DNA of 64,000 nucleotides, from assembly GCA_035610365.1 (NCBI GenBank), contig CM069432.1, positions 22,878,354-22,942,353 of the forward strand, given 5' to 3'. The notes below the pieces were generated by a model. The model worked only from the letters and a program-made list of their open reading frames with translations. It ran no database searches and had not been told where the DNA came from. Positions 11,306 to 22,683 of this stretch are shown in pieces (the stretch's first letter is position 1; each line of letters opens with the position of its first letter). The position numbers were made by a program, and so were the translations under genes. Source of the stretch: Aquatica leii (taxonomy: Eukaryota; Arthropoda; Insecta; Coleoptera; Lampyridae).

Positions 11306-12705
11306 GGTTTGGAAAATAGAGTATTCGACAATCAAGTACTGGTAGCCGACATCACGGAAGGAGTTATCCTGGGAATGGACGTGATAAAAAAGTATGGGTT
11401 CCATTTGGATATGAAGAACAATGTCATGAAGATCGACAATGAAGAAATTTCTTTTCATTCGTCAGAGAAGGCAACCGTGCGAGTATTATTCAGTGAAGAC
11501 GTGACTCTGCCTACGAGGACTGAAAGTGTGGTGATGGCACGCCTGGATGGAAATCTCCGGGAAGGCTACATTCGCGTGATTGAACCAATGGAAGGCGACT
11601 TAGTAAAAAAAAGACTACTCGTTGGCAGAACTTTAGTACGAGTGAAAAACACGATGTCAGTAAAGATCTTAAAGATCAACTAAGATTCTGTTACGTTGAA
11701 AAAGAAGACCGTGGTAGACCAATGCACGCCAGTATCTCAAATTGTGAGATACGTGAAATCTAAGACATTCTTACCTCTAAATGCCAAAACCTCAACCAAA
11801 ACCAGCTGGCTAAAGTTAAAGTGTTGATCTAAGAGTATCAAGATGCGTTCGCGGTAGAAAGTGGTTCCAAAGGAAAAAATAACGTGGTGAAACATAAAAT
11901 TAATACCGGAGACGCTCGGCCGATAGACAACATTCACGCATACTTCCTTTGGCGAGAAGAGAAGAAGCCGAACAAATAATTACGGATATAGAGAGAGAAG
12001 GCGTGATTGAACCTTCAAATAGCCCGTGGACGTCTTCAGTGGTACTCGTAAAGAAGAAGGATGGATCAACGAGGTTTTCCGTAGACTACAGACAGCTAAA
12101 CGACGTGATCAAAAAGGACATCTACCCTTTACCCAGAATTAACGATACGTTAGACACCCTGTCAGGATTCCAGTGGCTTTCTACGTTAGATTTAAAGAGT
12201 GGTTACTGGCAGGTAGAATTGGAACCCAAGGATCGTGAAAAAACAGCTTTTACGATTGGAACTGGTTTGTGGCAGTTCCCTTTGGTCTGTGTAAGGCGTT
12301 TTATGGGGACCATCTTAGGCGGATTGTCTTGGAAAACGTGTTTGGTTTACCTGGACGATGTGATCGCGGTTGGCAGGTCGTTTGATGAACATTTGAACAA
12401 CTTGGAAGAAGTGTTTCAGCGACTACGTAGGGCTAATCTCAAACTGAGCTCAAAGAAGTGGCACGTATTTAAGAAGGAAGTGCAATACTTTGACCACGTC
12501 GTATCTAGAGATGGAGTAAAGGCTGACCCAGACAAAATCCGAGCAGTGTAAGCATGGCCAAGACCAATCGACAAACATCAGGTCCAAAGTTTCCTTGGGT
12601 TGTGTACCTGTTATACACGATTTGTACCCGGATTTGTCAATATTGCCAAACCTTTGACGAAATTGACGAAAGAAAGAGCAGAATTTAGATGGAATGAAAA
12701 CTGCG
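11306..12705 (+). pseudogene. protease C-terminal part and reverse transcriptase, macro-gypsy copy 2
   Basis: The protease lacks its DTGA motif and starts at '[19 protein letters not shown]'. RT at 11949-12551 keeps '[13 protein letters not shown]' and '[12 protein letters not shown]' but has lost about 14 codons just upstream of that box. The thumb reads on to 12701, where a solo LTR interrupts it. Several stops are present (for example 11683 and 12551). Confidence 0.85.
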
Positions 12706-14602
12706 TGTAACTTGCGTTGGATTTTAGCAGTGAATCTTTTATGTAAGACACCGTAATTAGATTCATCTGGCTGAATTTCCGGTTTTCTGTTTTTCGTTTC
12801 GATTAATTTGTTCGATGTTAACATCGAAAACGTTTTGCTCGGTATTTTATTAGGTTTGATTTAAGTTTATTTGTATTTTATAGTTATTTCACAATTATTG
12901 CTGGTATTTTTTTGAATGCATAAAGTTCCGTGGTTTTGATTTTGATTTAGTGTTTTTACCTCTGGTTATCTCATTAGAAAAACAACTCTATATAATTTAC
13001 GACTTCCTTTTGGAATGTAATTCGATCAATTTTTCTTGGTATCTATATTTTTGTTTATGTTGAGTTCTTTTACGAGCGCGATTGGAACCACCTGACAATT
13101 TAGCGAAGTAAGCGTTTTCTGTGAGAACATTTTCTTTCTTTCGAAGGCCTACGTGACAAGACGCACTTGGCCATTATATTTTTCATCTTTGTTAATTTAC
13201 TTGGTTTAGTGTTGCATCTTTTACAAAGATTTTACGGCGCAAGTTTGTGAATTAAGTGGGATTACGAGGTGATATAAGGAGTAAAATTTTGTTTTTGGGG
13301 ATCGATCTGATTGTCGCAATTAAGAATACCGGGTACCGGAATGTAGTCAAGTGTTTGGGGTGTTTTTACCCTACCGTTAAGTAATACCGCGGAAGTTAAA
13401 CAAATGGTGCCGTGAAAATTGAGTGGTGTGATGGGAAATAATAGTAATTTTCCAAATTCGTAATTTTACGGTTTAAGGAACTTCATGGTATCCATAATAA
13501 AACTCACGTTCGAGTTGGATTTATTTTCGATGTTTTGTGTGAAAAATCCTGTCTTCGCTTTTGTGCGGATTTCAATTAAATAGTGAAATAAATCTTCCGC
13601 CGGAATTCTATTGTTTGGAGGTCCCACCGAGCTTGTTATCGACTACAGAACACCTAGACCGACCCGGGTTCAATCTAAATTCGTAGCTTCTGGAACCGCT
13701 GTGGCCGACAGTTCATCTGAGTAAAGGTATTTATCGAATTTGTTATTACCGTGAAGTGAACCGCGATCGATATGATTTAAAAGCTTTGATTTGAGCCGAT
13801 TGAATTACGGCTAACTTTAATTATTTCAAGAAACACTTGAAGGTGTTTGTGTGAAGTTCGATTTAATTAATTAATTTTGTTTTGTGTATGTAAAAGTAAA
13901 TCTCATTCATGCATAAAAGATAATATAACGAAATGTAACCTATAATTTGTTTGAACGTTTAGTTCGAAGCAAAGTTTCGGACGTATATTTTACGACTTTT
14001 GTATTTTATTATTTTTGTTTGTTGTTTGCGGATTAAGTAGGCGGTCAAGGCCTTGAATTCTATTTTTATGGTGTTGTATTGAAAAACGAGTTAACGCTAT
14101 TATTATTATTTTTTTTTATATATATTAGTTTTGTATTCAGTTTGTTAATTTTTTTTTGTCTTGCTTATTATTATTTCATTTATTATTTTTATTCGAATTT
14201 GTTTGATATTCATTATTTTTTTTTTGATTTTATTCAGTCAATAAATGTTAAATTGTTAAACTGTAAAGAGCTTTTATTCATTCAGCTGCCGCGTACGTAA
14301 ATTTTTAAGTGTATTTCAGAATTTAGCAAGTTACAACTCGAGGTAAGTCCAGGGGGTTGTAACCAACCGGATGAGCTTTTGGATTATCAGGGGTCCGGAA
14401 GCTACAATCATCGTGTCCTTGATTGGCGCCCTAACCGATTTTAAGTTTTTACCTTTTTATTTCGATTTTATGTCAATCTCGTTTCCAAGTTATCACGGAA
14501 TTTAAAATATAACCCATCCCGTCTCCAATGAGCAGCGGCACAACATCATTTATGTTACCTCATTTCAGGCAGTGACTTTGTTTTTAACTTTGGTATGTAA
14601 CA
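12706..14602 (+). repeat. 1.9 kb solo LTR inserted in macro-gypsy copy 2
   Basis: A 1897-bp block begins TGTAAC and ends GTAACA and is flanked by the 4-bp direct repeat TGCG (12702-12705 and 14603-14606). Removing it with one TGCG restores the sequence seen in the other gypsy copies at the same place (compare 52709-52720). TG...CA ends plus a 4-bp duplication are diagnostic for an LTR. No internal region is present, so this is a solo LTR of another, unidentified LTR element. The 14079-14300 ORF inside it is AT-rich and not credible. Orientation is not determined. Confidence 0.8.
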
Positions 14603-15147
14603 TGCGAAAATTCTTTCCATCAACTAAAACAGGCGCTAGTCACACCTAGTTACGCCATACCCAATCAAGAAGCAGCTACAGTCGCAGACGTATTAGTAAA
14701 AGAGTTTTTCTGCCGGTTTGGAGTTCTGTTGGAATTACACTCCGATCAAGGCTGCAACTTTGATTCTGGACTGTTTCAAGAAGTTTGCCGACTGTTAGGA
14801 ATTAAGAAAACTAGGATGACGCCTCTTCATCCTCAATCTGACGGCGTGATTGAACGGATGAATCAAACAATGGGAAAATTCTTAGCCAAAGTAGTGTCCG
14901 AACACTAAAGAGACTGGGATCAGTACTTGCACCTTTTTCTAATGGCATACCGATCATCCGTTCACGAAATCACAGGCCAAACACCATCTTGTGTGATGCT
15001 CAGTCGCGAAATATGACTGCCATGCGACCTCCAATTTGGACGAAGAACGGAAGAAGAAGTTGCTGGAGAAGACTATGTTAGCAAGCTGACCAAGAAGCTA
15101 GACGAAGTACATGAAGAGGTCCGTAAAAACACACAAATTGCCAGCGA
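14603..15147 (+). pseudogene. integrase fragment, macro-gypsy copy 2
   Basis: After a few residues of the RNase H start, the sequence jumps through a TACGCCA microhomology (near 14651) into the integrase core: '[17 protein letters not shown]', second Asp region 'LHSDQGCNF', and the Glu region near 'HPQSDGVIERMN'. It ends abruptly at 15147 where Tc1 sequence begins. Stops occur at about 14906 and 15016. Confidence 0.85.
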
Positions 15148-16012
15148 CAAGATAAAAACCATTATTGGGTTCATCGCAAAGAACAGGCGCGGAAACATTA
15201 TCCAAGATGCTCGTTTGACTTCATTGACATCTTCTGCCACCATTCGCAAAAGACTACAGCTACAATGCAGTTAGCAAACAATAAGGAATACTTTGAAAGC
15301 TGAAGGAATAAGCTGCTATCGACCTGTAAAGAAACCTGTAATAACTGAAGAAAATGCCTACCGGAAATTGCAGTTTTCAGAAGAACATTTAAATTTTAAT
15401 TGGAAAAGTGTTGTTTTTTTAGATGAAAAAACCTTCTGCACTTTCCAAGATAGTAAAAAAGTTCTTTGGAGGCCACGTAATTTTAGTTATGGATCAAAAC
15501 ATGTGCAACCCAACAAAAGAAGTGGGAGAATTAGTGCTGCATATTAGGGATGGATGAATGATGCTGACCCAGGAGAATTAACACGTGTCGATGGACGCTT
15601 AACTACTCAAACTTACCTAACGATTTTGTAAGACGTTATGTTGCCCTCCATACAAGCAGTTTATCCTTAAGGACCAATTCGGTTTGTTCAGGACAATTCT
15701 CCTATACATACGGCAGTGGTAGTTCAAGAATGGTTTTTACAACATCAAGAAGTCGAAAGAATCCGTTGGCCACTTAAGTCACCGGATTTGAATCCTATAG
15801 AGAATTTGTGGGCGGCAGCCGTGCGTGGGTTGAACGATGAACTGAAAAATAACTTAGAAATACATAATTTAAACAACTTGTATCGCCATATTAATACCGT
15901 GTGGGCAAGATTTCGAGGAGCTAATGTATGTACCAATTTAATCAAGTCGATGCCAAACCGTCTACGGGAATGTATAACCAATAATGGAATCACACCAATT
16001 ACTAGCATGTAA
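15148..16012 (+). pseudogene. Tc1/mariner-type transposase, 5'-truncated
   Basis: The DNA-binding N-terminus is mostly missing. The second HTH part ('SATIRKRLQ') is followed by the catalytic domain: first Asp in 'VVFLDEKTF', second in 'FVQDNSPIHTA', and Glu in 'PDLNPIENLW'. Counting residues between the second Asp and the Glu gives 35, one more than the DD34E of classical Tc1. Stops at 15276, 15545, 15629 and 15669 kill it. The last ORF runs 15716-16012 and ends with a natural-looking C-terminus. No terminal inverted repeats were found around it. Confidence 0.85.
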
Positions 16013-16750
16013 AATACAAATATTTAAATAAAATAATAAATACTTTTTTAATCATGTTTTGTTTTTATTTTCTCTATCTAGTATTGTTCTTGTAATATAA
16101 ATAGTGTTTATGTATAATTCATAATCAAATCTAAGGTATTATTTCTATTAAAATGTAGTAGGTACTATAATAATCTAAAACATAAAAAAATGCAAACTAC
16201 GAAATTGCAAATTTCAGTTCATTACTATTAAATTTATATTCCCTCGAAATAGTTAATACTTAAATTAAATGTTACGAAGAGAAAGCGGAAAAATGCATTT
16301 CGCATTTTTCTAATTTTGTGATTTTTAGATTTACAGCATAGGTATGTATTTTCAAATTTTATTTGGAATTTTTTTAGCGTTCTGTATGAGAAATTAGACT
16401 TGATTTTATAAAGGGAGATATGTATCCTTTAATTTTTCATACGAATAATTTAAAAGGAGTAATGGGAATTTATACTGCAATTGTTCGAATTCTAATTACG
16501 TTTCAATGGTAATAATACTTCCTTTGCAAAGAAAATCGAAATGTTGACTTTAATTTAATCCGGATATATTAAGACTTTTAGGCTAATTAGTACAGTAGTT
16601 TCATATTTGAGCATACACTTTATCATTATTCGAGTTATAGATGGAAATTATTTAATCGTAAATAACAATAAAATTTTTTTAATTACTTAACCAGAGAACA
16701 TAAATAAATGGAAAAGATTATTATAACCTTATGTTTTTGTGTTGTAAATT
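16013..16750. other. AT-rich stretch, no gene seen
   Basis: Very AT-rich, with no coding potential on either strand. It may include the 3' end of the Tc1 remnant and the 5' end of the piggyBac element, but I could not find matching inverted repeats or a confident TTAA pair. Confidence 0.4.
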
Positions 16751-16825
16751 ATGGGGTTGAGGCGTAAGATCACTAGGCACTGGGTATCTTTTTCAGGTGG
16801 TAAATCACGCTTTACTTTTCGTGAG

Positions 16826-17528
16826 ATGGAACCCATCTCCCAGGATGAATTTTCAACACTATTAGAAGAAATTCCTTCTGGCGATGAATCTGATATCGGT
16901 GACCTTTGTGATAACGAAAATGACGAGGAAGAAGATAATATACCCGATTTTAATATCAATGACTTGGATATCGTGTTTTTTTATGATAATTTTGAACGGA
17001 ATGGCGTTAGTGATCAAATAAATAGTAATGACGATGAAGAGTGGAAAAGCGAAGATGAACTTCCTCTTTCAGTTATACGAGAAAACGAACTAAAAAGACA
17101 CGATTTGGACTAAGTATACTGAATACTGCATAAAACAGAAAAAGCAATTTAGCGAAACAGTGGGTCCAAACATTCCAACAGAAATATCTACTCCTACAGA
17201 GATGTTGCTTTACATTTTTTCAGAGGAATTAATTGATCATATTGTGTTCCAAACCAACTTATATGCTATTCAAAAATCCGATGGAAACAGCAATGCATTT
17301 GTTGCAACCAATAGAAATGAAATAAAAACGTTTCTTGCCATAAATCTCTTGATGGGTATAAACTGCCTTCCCAGCTATCGAGATTACTGGTCATCTAGTC
17401 TCATGCTACAAAATCATTATATAAGTTCTGTAATGCCACGAGATCGTTTTATATGGCTTCTGGGAAACCTACATCTTAATGATAATTCTGTCCAGCCACA
17501 GAAAAGTGCACAAGGCTTTGACAAATTA
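16826..17528 (+). pseudogene. piggyBac transposase, N-terminal part
   Basis: Starts at ATG 16826 ('MEPISQDEFSTLLEEIP') with the acidic N-terminus usual for piggyBac proteins. A frameshift near 17110 moves the reading to the frame of 17160-17525 ('GPNIPTEISTPTEMLLYIF', 'MPRDRFIWLLGNLHLND', 'GFDKL'). At 17528 a CACTG element interrupts the protein. The reading resumes at 20106. An alternative upstream start is at 16751. Confidence 0.88.
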
Positions 17529-17828
17529 CACTGGTCTGCAAAAAAATATTTTTTATCGAGCCCTGACACTATTCCGGGTGATTCTTATGTAAAATGACGT
17601 CCTGAACCCAAATATGTCTTCCGTTTTCTTCCATCACCCACCATTTTCGAGGGAGCCCCAAATCTCTAATTTTACCACTTTTCGATAAATTAATTATAAT
17701 TTATTTATCAAACGATAATAATAATTATAATAATTATTATAATAATAAATATATGAACATGAATTTAATTTAAATGGGAAAAAAACTATTTTAGCTATAA
17801 ACAGTAATAAATAAAAAGATATTCATCG

Positions 17829-18560
17829 TTACTTGGTGCTTGCTTTCCTTTTATACCCTGAGGTACAGCTCTCTCGTTTCAAAAACCAGCAGTACTCCGC
17901 CAACATGCTTGCATTCCACTTCCCTGAAAATCTTTTCTCCAGCTTAGCGACGTCTTCATGGAACCGTTTCTCGTGTTCATCCGAGACTGCTCCTAAATTT
18001 TCAGGGAAAAAGTTCAGATGCGAGTGAAGGAAGTGAACTTTAAGAGACATGTTACATCCTATGTCCTTGTACGCTAAAAGCAGTTCCTCGACGTGAGCGA
18101 CATAATCTTCACTTTTGTGGTTACTTAGCAAGTTCTTACAAACGTTTTGAAATGCAAGCCAAGCTCGTTTTTCTTTTCGATTTAGGTGTTCAATAAACGT
18201 CGAATCTTGGAAGAGTTGTCTAATCTGGGGACCAACAAAAACGCCCTTTTTGATTTTAGCTTCGCTAAGACGAGGAAATTTAGTTTTCAAAAATTGAAAT
18301 GCGTCCACTGCTTTCACAAACTGCTTGATCGATCCAAGTTTGATGTGTAAAGGTGGTAAGTAAATATTTTCCTTCGGAACCAAAGGATTGTGGGCGACAT
18401 TTTTCTGACCAGAAATAAGATTTTCTCGCAGAGGCCTGTCTCGTACGATGTAATGTTTCTCTCGGGCTCGGCTATCCCATTCACAAAGGAAGCAGCAATA
18501 TTTTGTGAATCCTGATTGCAGGCCCGTGAGTAGAGCAACAACTTTTAAGTCAGCGCAAAG
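17829..18560 (-). pseudogene. transposon protein, C-terminal block (conserved arthropod family)
   Basis: Minus-strand reading from about 18560 runs 'GLQSGFTKYCCFLCEW', then 'LPPLHIKLGSIKQFVKAVD', 'KIKKGVFVGPQIRQLF', 'LKVHFLHSHLNFFPENLGAV' and 'EKRFHEDVAKLEKRFSGKWN', ending KRKASTK and a stop at 17829. I recognise this as a protein type found in many copies in arthropod genomes, usually unnamed. The conserved His/Asp/Glu-rich motifs suggest a nuclease-type transposase core, but I cannot assign catalytic residues. It forms one protein with the block at 18561-19512, separated by a stop (near 18570) and a frameshift. Confidence 0.65.
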
Positions 18561-19512
18561 TTTCCACTAATAATCATGATAACTAATTTTATCAAGGATT
18601 CTGAAGATATTTTCGTACGTTTCCTTCATATCAACAGAATATGCAACTGGAACTGAAGTCATTCCCATTTGCCAACAGGACAACTTTTAAGCTTGTTTTT
18701 GATGAGTCTATAAACAGTCTCCATTTGTCTGGGTCACATGGCATCTGTAGCTGTGTCACCAATAAATTTGCATTAGGGCAGAACACTAAACCTTTATCTT
18801 CTGAGAAAAGACATTTCAAGGTTGCTTTTCTGGTCCTGTAAGAAGATATTTTTACTCCATTTTCTAAGAGATTCCACTGTTGTAGTCGCGATCCTACGAG
18901 CTGAGATTTAGTTTTGGGTAACTGCAAATCCCTGACAAGATTATTTAATTCCGATTGAGTGAGGAGGTGAGGTTGCCGAGAAACTAAATCTGCGGAATAC
19001 ACTTCATCATCATTAAACGTATCATTCGAAGCCCCAGGTTGTGGCTCAGAGTTATTTAAATCAATTTCCGGCTCTAGAGTATAAGTGTTTGGGGGCTCTG
19101 GGATTGGCAAAGTATTGTTATGAGAAACAGGTCTTAGAGCTGACGCAATATTGGGATACTGAATTGTATGCTTACTTTTTCTCGAAAACCCGACGGTGGA
19201 AGTCATACAAAAGTAACAATCTGTAAGATGACACCGAGGTTCACGCCAAACCATGGGCACAGCAAATGGCATTGATTTACGGGTACCTTTGAGCCATTTG
19301 GTCAAACTACTGTAACAAGTCGTACAGCAAACTGATGGAGCCCACGTTTTGTCCTGGTCGCCAACTTGACAATCAAAGTACAATTTATAAGCTGTTTTAA
19401 CAAGCGGAGAAAGGGGTTTTCGTTGCGCTTTTAAAGTTAATTCCCCGTAGACATAGCAGAAGCTATCGGGATGGTCTTTACGCTCGTGTGGCATAACTAA
19501 ACAGTAATTCAA
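18561..19512 (-). pseudogene. transposon protein, N-terminal block with Cys-rich domain
   Basis: ATG at 19512; the ORF reads to 18631 (293 aa). Residues 15-100 are rich in spaced Cys and His ('CCTTCYSSL', 'CHLTDCYFCM'), probably a zinc-binding DNA-binding domain. An acidic, Pro-rich linker follows, then conserved phrases 'GSRLQQWNLLENGVKISSYR' and 'PDKWRLFIDSSKTSLK'. Near 18645 a frameshift throws the reading out; the correct frame continues with 'VAYSVDMKETYENIFRILD' to a stop near 18570. Confidence 0.65.
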
Positions 19513-20105
19513 CGCGCGACATTAACCACAAAGCACACTTAGTCACTTGAAAAAATCCGGAGTAAAAATAGTTTTACTGTTTTACACAAATGAACAAAAA
19601 TGAACACAAAATCCGGCACGTTTAAAACGTCGACAAGTTAACTCTGCAACAGCTATAGATGTACTGATCGAAGCAGTTAAGCAAACAATGTAATATACTA
19701 TAATGAGAAGAGTAATGCAAGTTCAAGCCTGTCGAAAATTCCTGTTCAAACCAGTTCAAACCTGCATGTGGTATTGAGATGGCCAGCGTCGTGCAGTGAA
19801 TCTTCCTAACTGTTAATCGATATTTTTTTACTGTTCTTATATATTTGTATTTTATTGTTGTTTCTATATACATTTTATAGCAATACTTTTGCCATATACT
19901 TTGGTATAAATTTTATTAGCTGCTTTGGGATGCTTAACGGCTATAAGTTAAAATTCTAAAAAAAATGCAAAAAATAAAAAAAATAGGGTCCTCCCAAAAT
20001 AGGTGGGTGATGGGTAAAAACGGAGTTTATCTTTCGATTCAGGAGGTCATTTTACATGAGAATCGTCAAGAATGATATCAGGGCCGATTTTCATGCAAAC
20101 CAGTG

Positions 20106-21192
20106 TTATATAAGTTGCGACCATTATTGCACAAACTAACTGAAACGTTCGCAAGCTCGCTCAATCCATCTGAGCAACAAGCTATAGATGATATCTAATG
20201 ATTCGCTTTACTGAAAGAAGCAGTTTGCGGCAGTTTTGGCCGCTAAAACCTATAAAGCGGGGTTACAAGGTTTGGGTAATAGCTGATGACTCAGGGTTCG
20301 TTTGCCAGTTCCAAATTTATACAGAAGAAGTGGACGATGCAGTCGAGAAAAATTTAAGAGCTAGAGTAATAAAATACTTGTCGAGACCTTTAGTAAGGAA
20401 AGGCTACACTTTGTACTTTGACAACTTTTTTAATTCTGTTCCACTTCTAAAGTCGTTACTGGCAGATGTTATATACTCGTGTGGAACTGCAAGAAAGGGA
20501 AGAAAAGATTTGCCAAATGACATAAAAGAAGACAAAGAACTTCTACGGGGTGAATCAGACTGGAAAGTTATTAAAGATGGAATTATTTTTTTGAAATGGA
20601 AAGACCGAAAAGCGGTATTGTTTTTGGATAATGTGCACAGCCCTTCTGAAAACACAACTGCGAGAAAAAAGAAGGATGGTACATCTGAAGATGTAAAATG
20701 TCCTCTGTTAGTCAAATATTACAACCAGCATATGGGGTACGTGGACAAGATGGATATGTTGAAAAGTTTGTATGAAGTCGGTCGAAACTCAAAGAAATAA
20801 TGGCATCGAATTTTTTTCTATTTCCTCGATGTGGCTTTACTCAACTCATTCATTATTTTTAAAAAGAGATCCATTAGAAAAACATTGAGCCTGAAGATAT
20901 TTAGGTTATCAGTAGCCATTGGACTAATATAGGTGCCCAACTGGAGGTACCAAAAAGAGGAAGAAAAAGTAATGATCGTCTTCCTGTGACCAATAATTTC
21001 AAACCGGCAGTACCTTTCGAAATAAGATTCGACAAATGTGCTCACATGCCGATCCATGGAAACTCTCGACGTTGTGCACATTGCAGTACTCGACGTAAAC
21101 CACATCGATCAAAATGGAGCTGTTCTACTTGCAACTTTGGGATTTGTATCAACGATAAGAAGAACTGCTTTATTCCATACCACACAAAATGA
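20106..21192 (+). pseudogene. piggyBac transposase, catalytic part and Cys-rich C-terminus
   Basis: Continues the protein interrupted at 17528. The first catalytic Asp region (near 20190) is damaged by a stop. The ORF 20198-20800 carries 'RSSLRQFWPLKPIKRGYKVW', the second Asp in 'LYFDNFFNS' and the third in 'GYVDKMD'. A stop at 20798 and frameshifts near 20920-20985 follow. The ORF 20986-21192 ends in the Cys-rich domain (CAHC, CSTC, C...C...CF..YH) that binds element ends in piggyBac proteins. Dead, with at least four lesions plus the 2.6 kb insertion. Confidence 0.9.
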
Positions 21193-21195
21193 ATT

Positions 21196-21660
21196 CGTGT
21201 ATTATCTTTTATTTATTTCTACATTACCTTTATGTATGTTGTATTTTCGTTACTTATGTTGTGTTACATTTACTTGTATGTTGTATTACATTTGTTACAT
21301 AACTTTTTGTTGTCATTACTTCACTTGTATTAGTTCTGCCTACCAAAAATAATAAATGTAGCCTATAATTAAAAAAAAATAGAGTACTCTTTTTTACTAC
21401 AAATGCCTGGTGGTTGCAGGGTGAGACCATGGTATAACGGCTTTGTGGCACTAAAAAAATTAAAAAATTAAGGTTTTTTTTTTACTTAAATATTGATAAT
21501 AAATGGTTATTTTTTAAGTACAATAAAATTAATTAATTCCGGATACAACCGTACAAGATGATACTGGTATATGATTATGTGCAGGTTTTACAAGTTCAAA
21601 ATGTATTGCGACCACAAAGCGAATGCCTACATCCAACAACTTACACAATTTTATAAACAT
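21196..21660. other. AT-rich stretch, no gene seen
   Basis: Probably the 3' end of the piggyBac element followed by host sequence. No credible ORF; TTAA tetranucleotides occur but none could be tied to an element end. Confidence 0.35.
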
Positions 21661-21789
21661 ATATTTTTTTTTCCTGTCTTTTATCAATCTGCAATTAGCC
21701 AAGAGCTATAATCAGATGTGACTTCTATTATATATAAGTGGCTTTAGATATGCACATCCTGTGATGTGTCATTTCTTGTTATTAGATGA

Positions 21790-22638
21790 TTAGATGGTGG
21801 CTAGTCGTATTCTTTTTAGGCGGAATATAGAGTCCTTGGTGTTAAGGAGCTCTGTGGCTAAACTATTTATGTGTTTTTCAAGTCTCTGCTTATAGGCATC
21901 AGAAGACTTCTCTATTTCTTCTCTGACTGTAGAGAGTTGCAGATATTCATGCACTTCTGTGTTCCTTATGAACCATGGGGCGTTGGTCAAAGTTTTTAAT
22001 GCTTTATTTTGGAAGCGCTGTAGTATTTCTATATTTGAGTGACTAGCTGATCCCCAGAGTTGTATACCATATGTCCATACGGGTTTTATAATGCATTTGT
22101 ATATCAGGAGCTTATTCTCCAAGCTGAGAGTCGATTGCCTGCCCAGCAGCCAGTGCATATCCCTGAACTTTTTGTTTGCTTGTTCTCTCTTTGCCTTAAT
22201 GTGATCCCTCCACGTAAGCCGTTTGTCCAGATGCATACCCAGGTATTTCACTGTTGTTTGTTGTGTCAAGATATCTCCGTTAAGTGTAACAGGTGGACAG
22301 GCACCTCTATTCAAAGTAAATGTTATGTGAACTGATTTTGCAGGACTAGCTCTTATTCGCCACATCTTTAGCCATATTACGATTATATCTAGATGTTTTT
22401 GTAGTTTTACGGATGCTAGACTAGGATCTTTACTGCTAGAAAGGATTGCAGTGTCATCTGCATAGGTTGCAGTTACTACTTCTTCTGTGATAGGTATATC
22501 AGCGGTAAATATTCTGTAGAGGATAGGGCCCAGCACCGATCCTTGGGGCACTCCTGCTTCTATTTGGCAGATGGATGACAGGCGATTTCCGCACTTGACT
22601 TGGTAAATTCGTTGTTCCAGATAAGACCTCAAAAGCAT
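21790..22638 (-). pseudogene. Jockey reverse transcriptase, second half
   Basis: Contains 'IEAGVPQGSVLGPILY', the active-site phrase 'ATYADDTAIL', 'VKYLGMHLDKRLTWRDHI' and a conserved C-terminus ('LTNAPWFIRN'). The first 280 residues are uninterrupted. It is joined to the first half through a small deletion and frameshift at 22640-22690, which removes the region with the first catalytic Asp. Confidence 0.9.
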
Positions 22639-22683
22639 GTATCAGTGTTTGGAAGGAGTAGTTTTAGCTTATATAAAAGACCC

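Larger units (their letters stand above)
17529..20105 (-). mobile_element. CACTG-ended DNA transposon (EnSpm/CACTA-like) inside piggyBac
   Basis: The 2577-bp element begins CACTGGTCTGCA at 17529 and ends TGCAAACCAGTG at 20105. Imperfect inverted repeats reach inward well over 100 bp, including the blocks TGAC.TCCTGAA and CCATCACCCACC on both sides. It is flanked by the 3-bp duplication TTA (17526-17528 and 20106-20108). Removing the element and one TTA restores the piggyBac reading D-K-L-Y-K-L-R-P-L-L. CACTR ends with a 3-bp duplication are the marks of EnSpm/CACTA elements. Its two coding blocks lie on the minus strand. Confidence 0.82.

Noticed and set aside
14079..14300. A 73-aa hydrophobic ORF
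   Set aside because: It lies inside a solo LTR in T-rich DNA and has no recognisable features.
16680..16700. TTAA near 16687 as the left piggyBac target site
   Set aside because: No matching inverted terminal repeat was found next to any TTAA on the right side (21196-21540).
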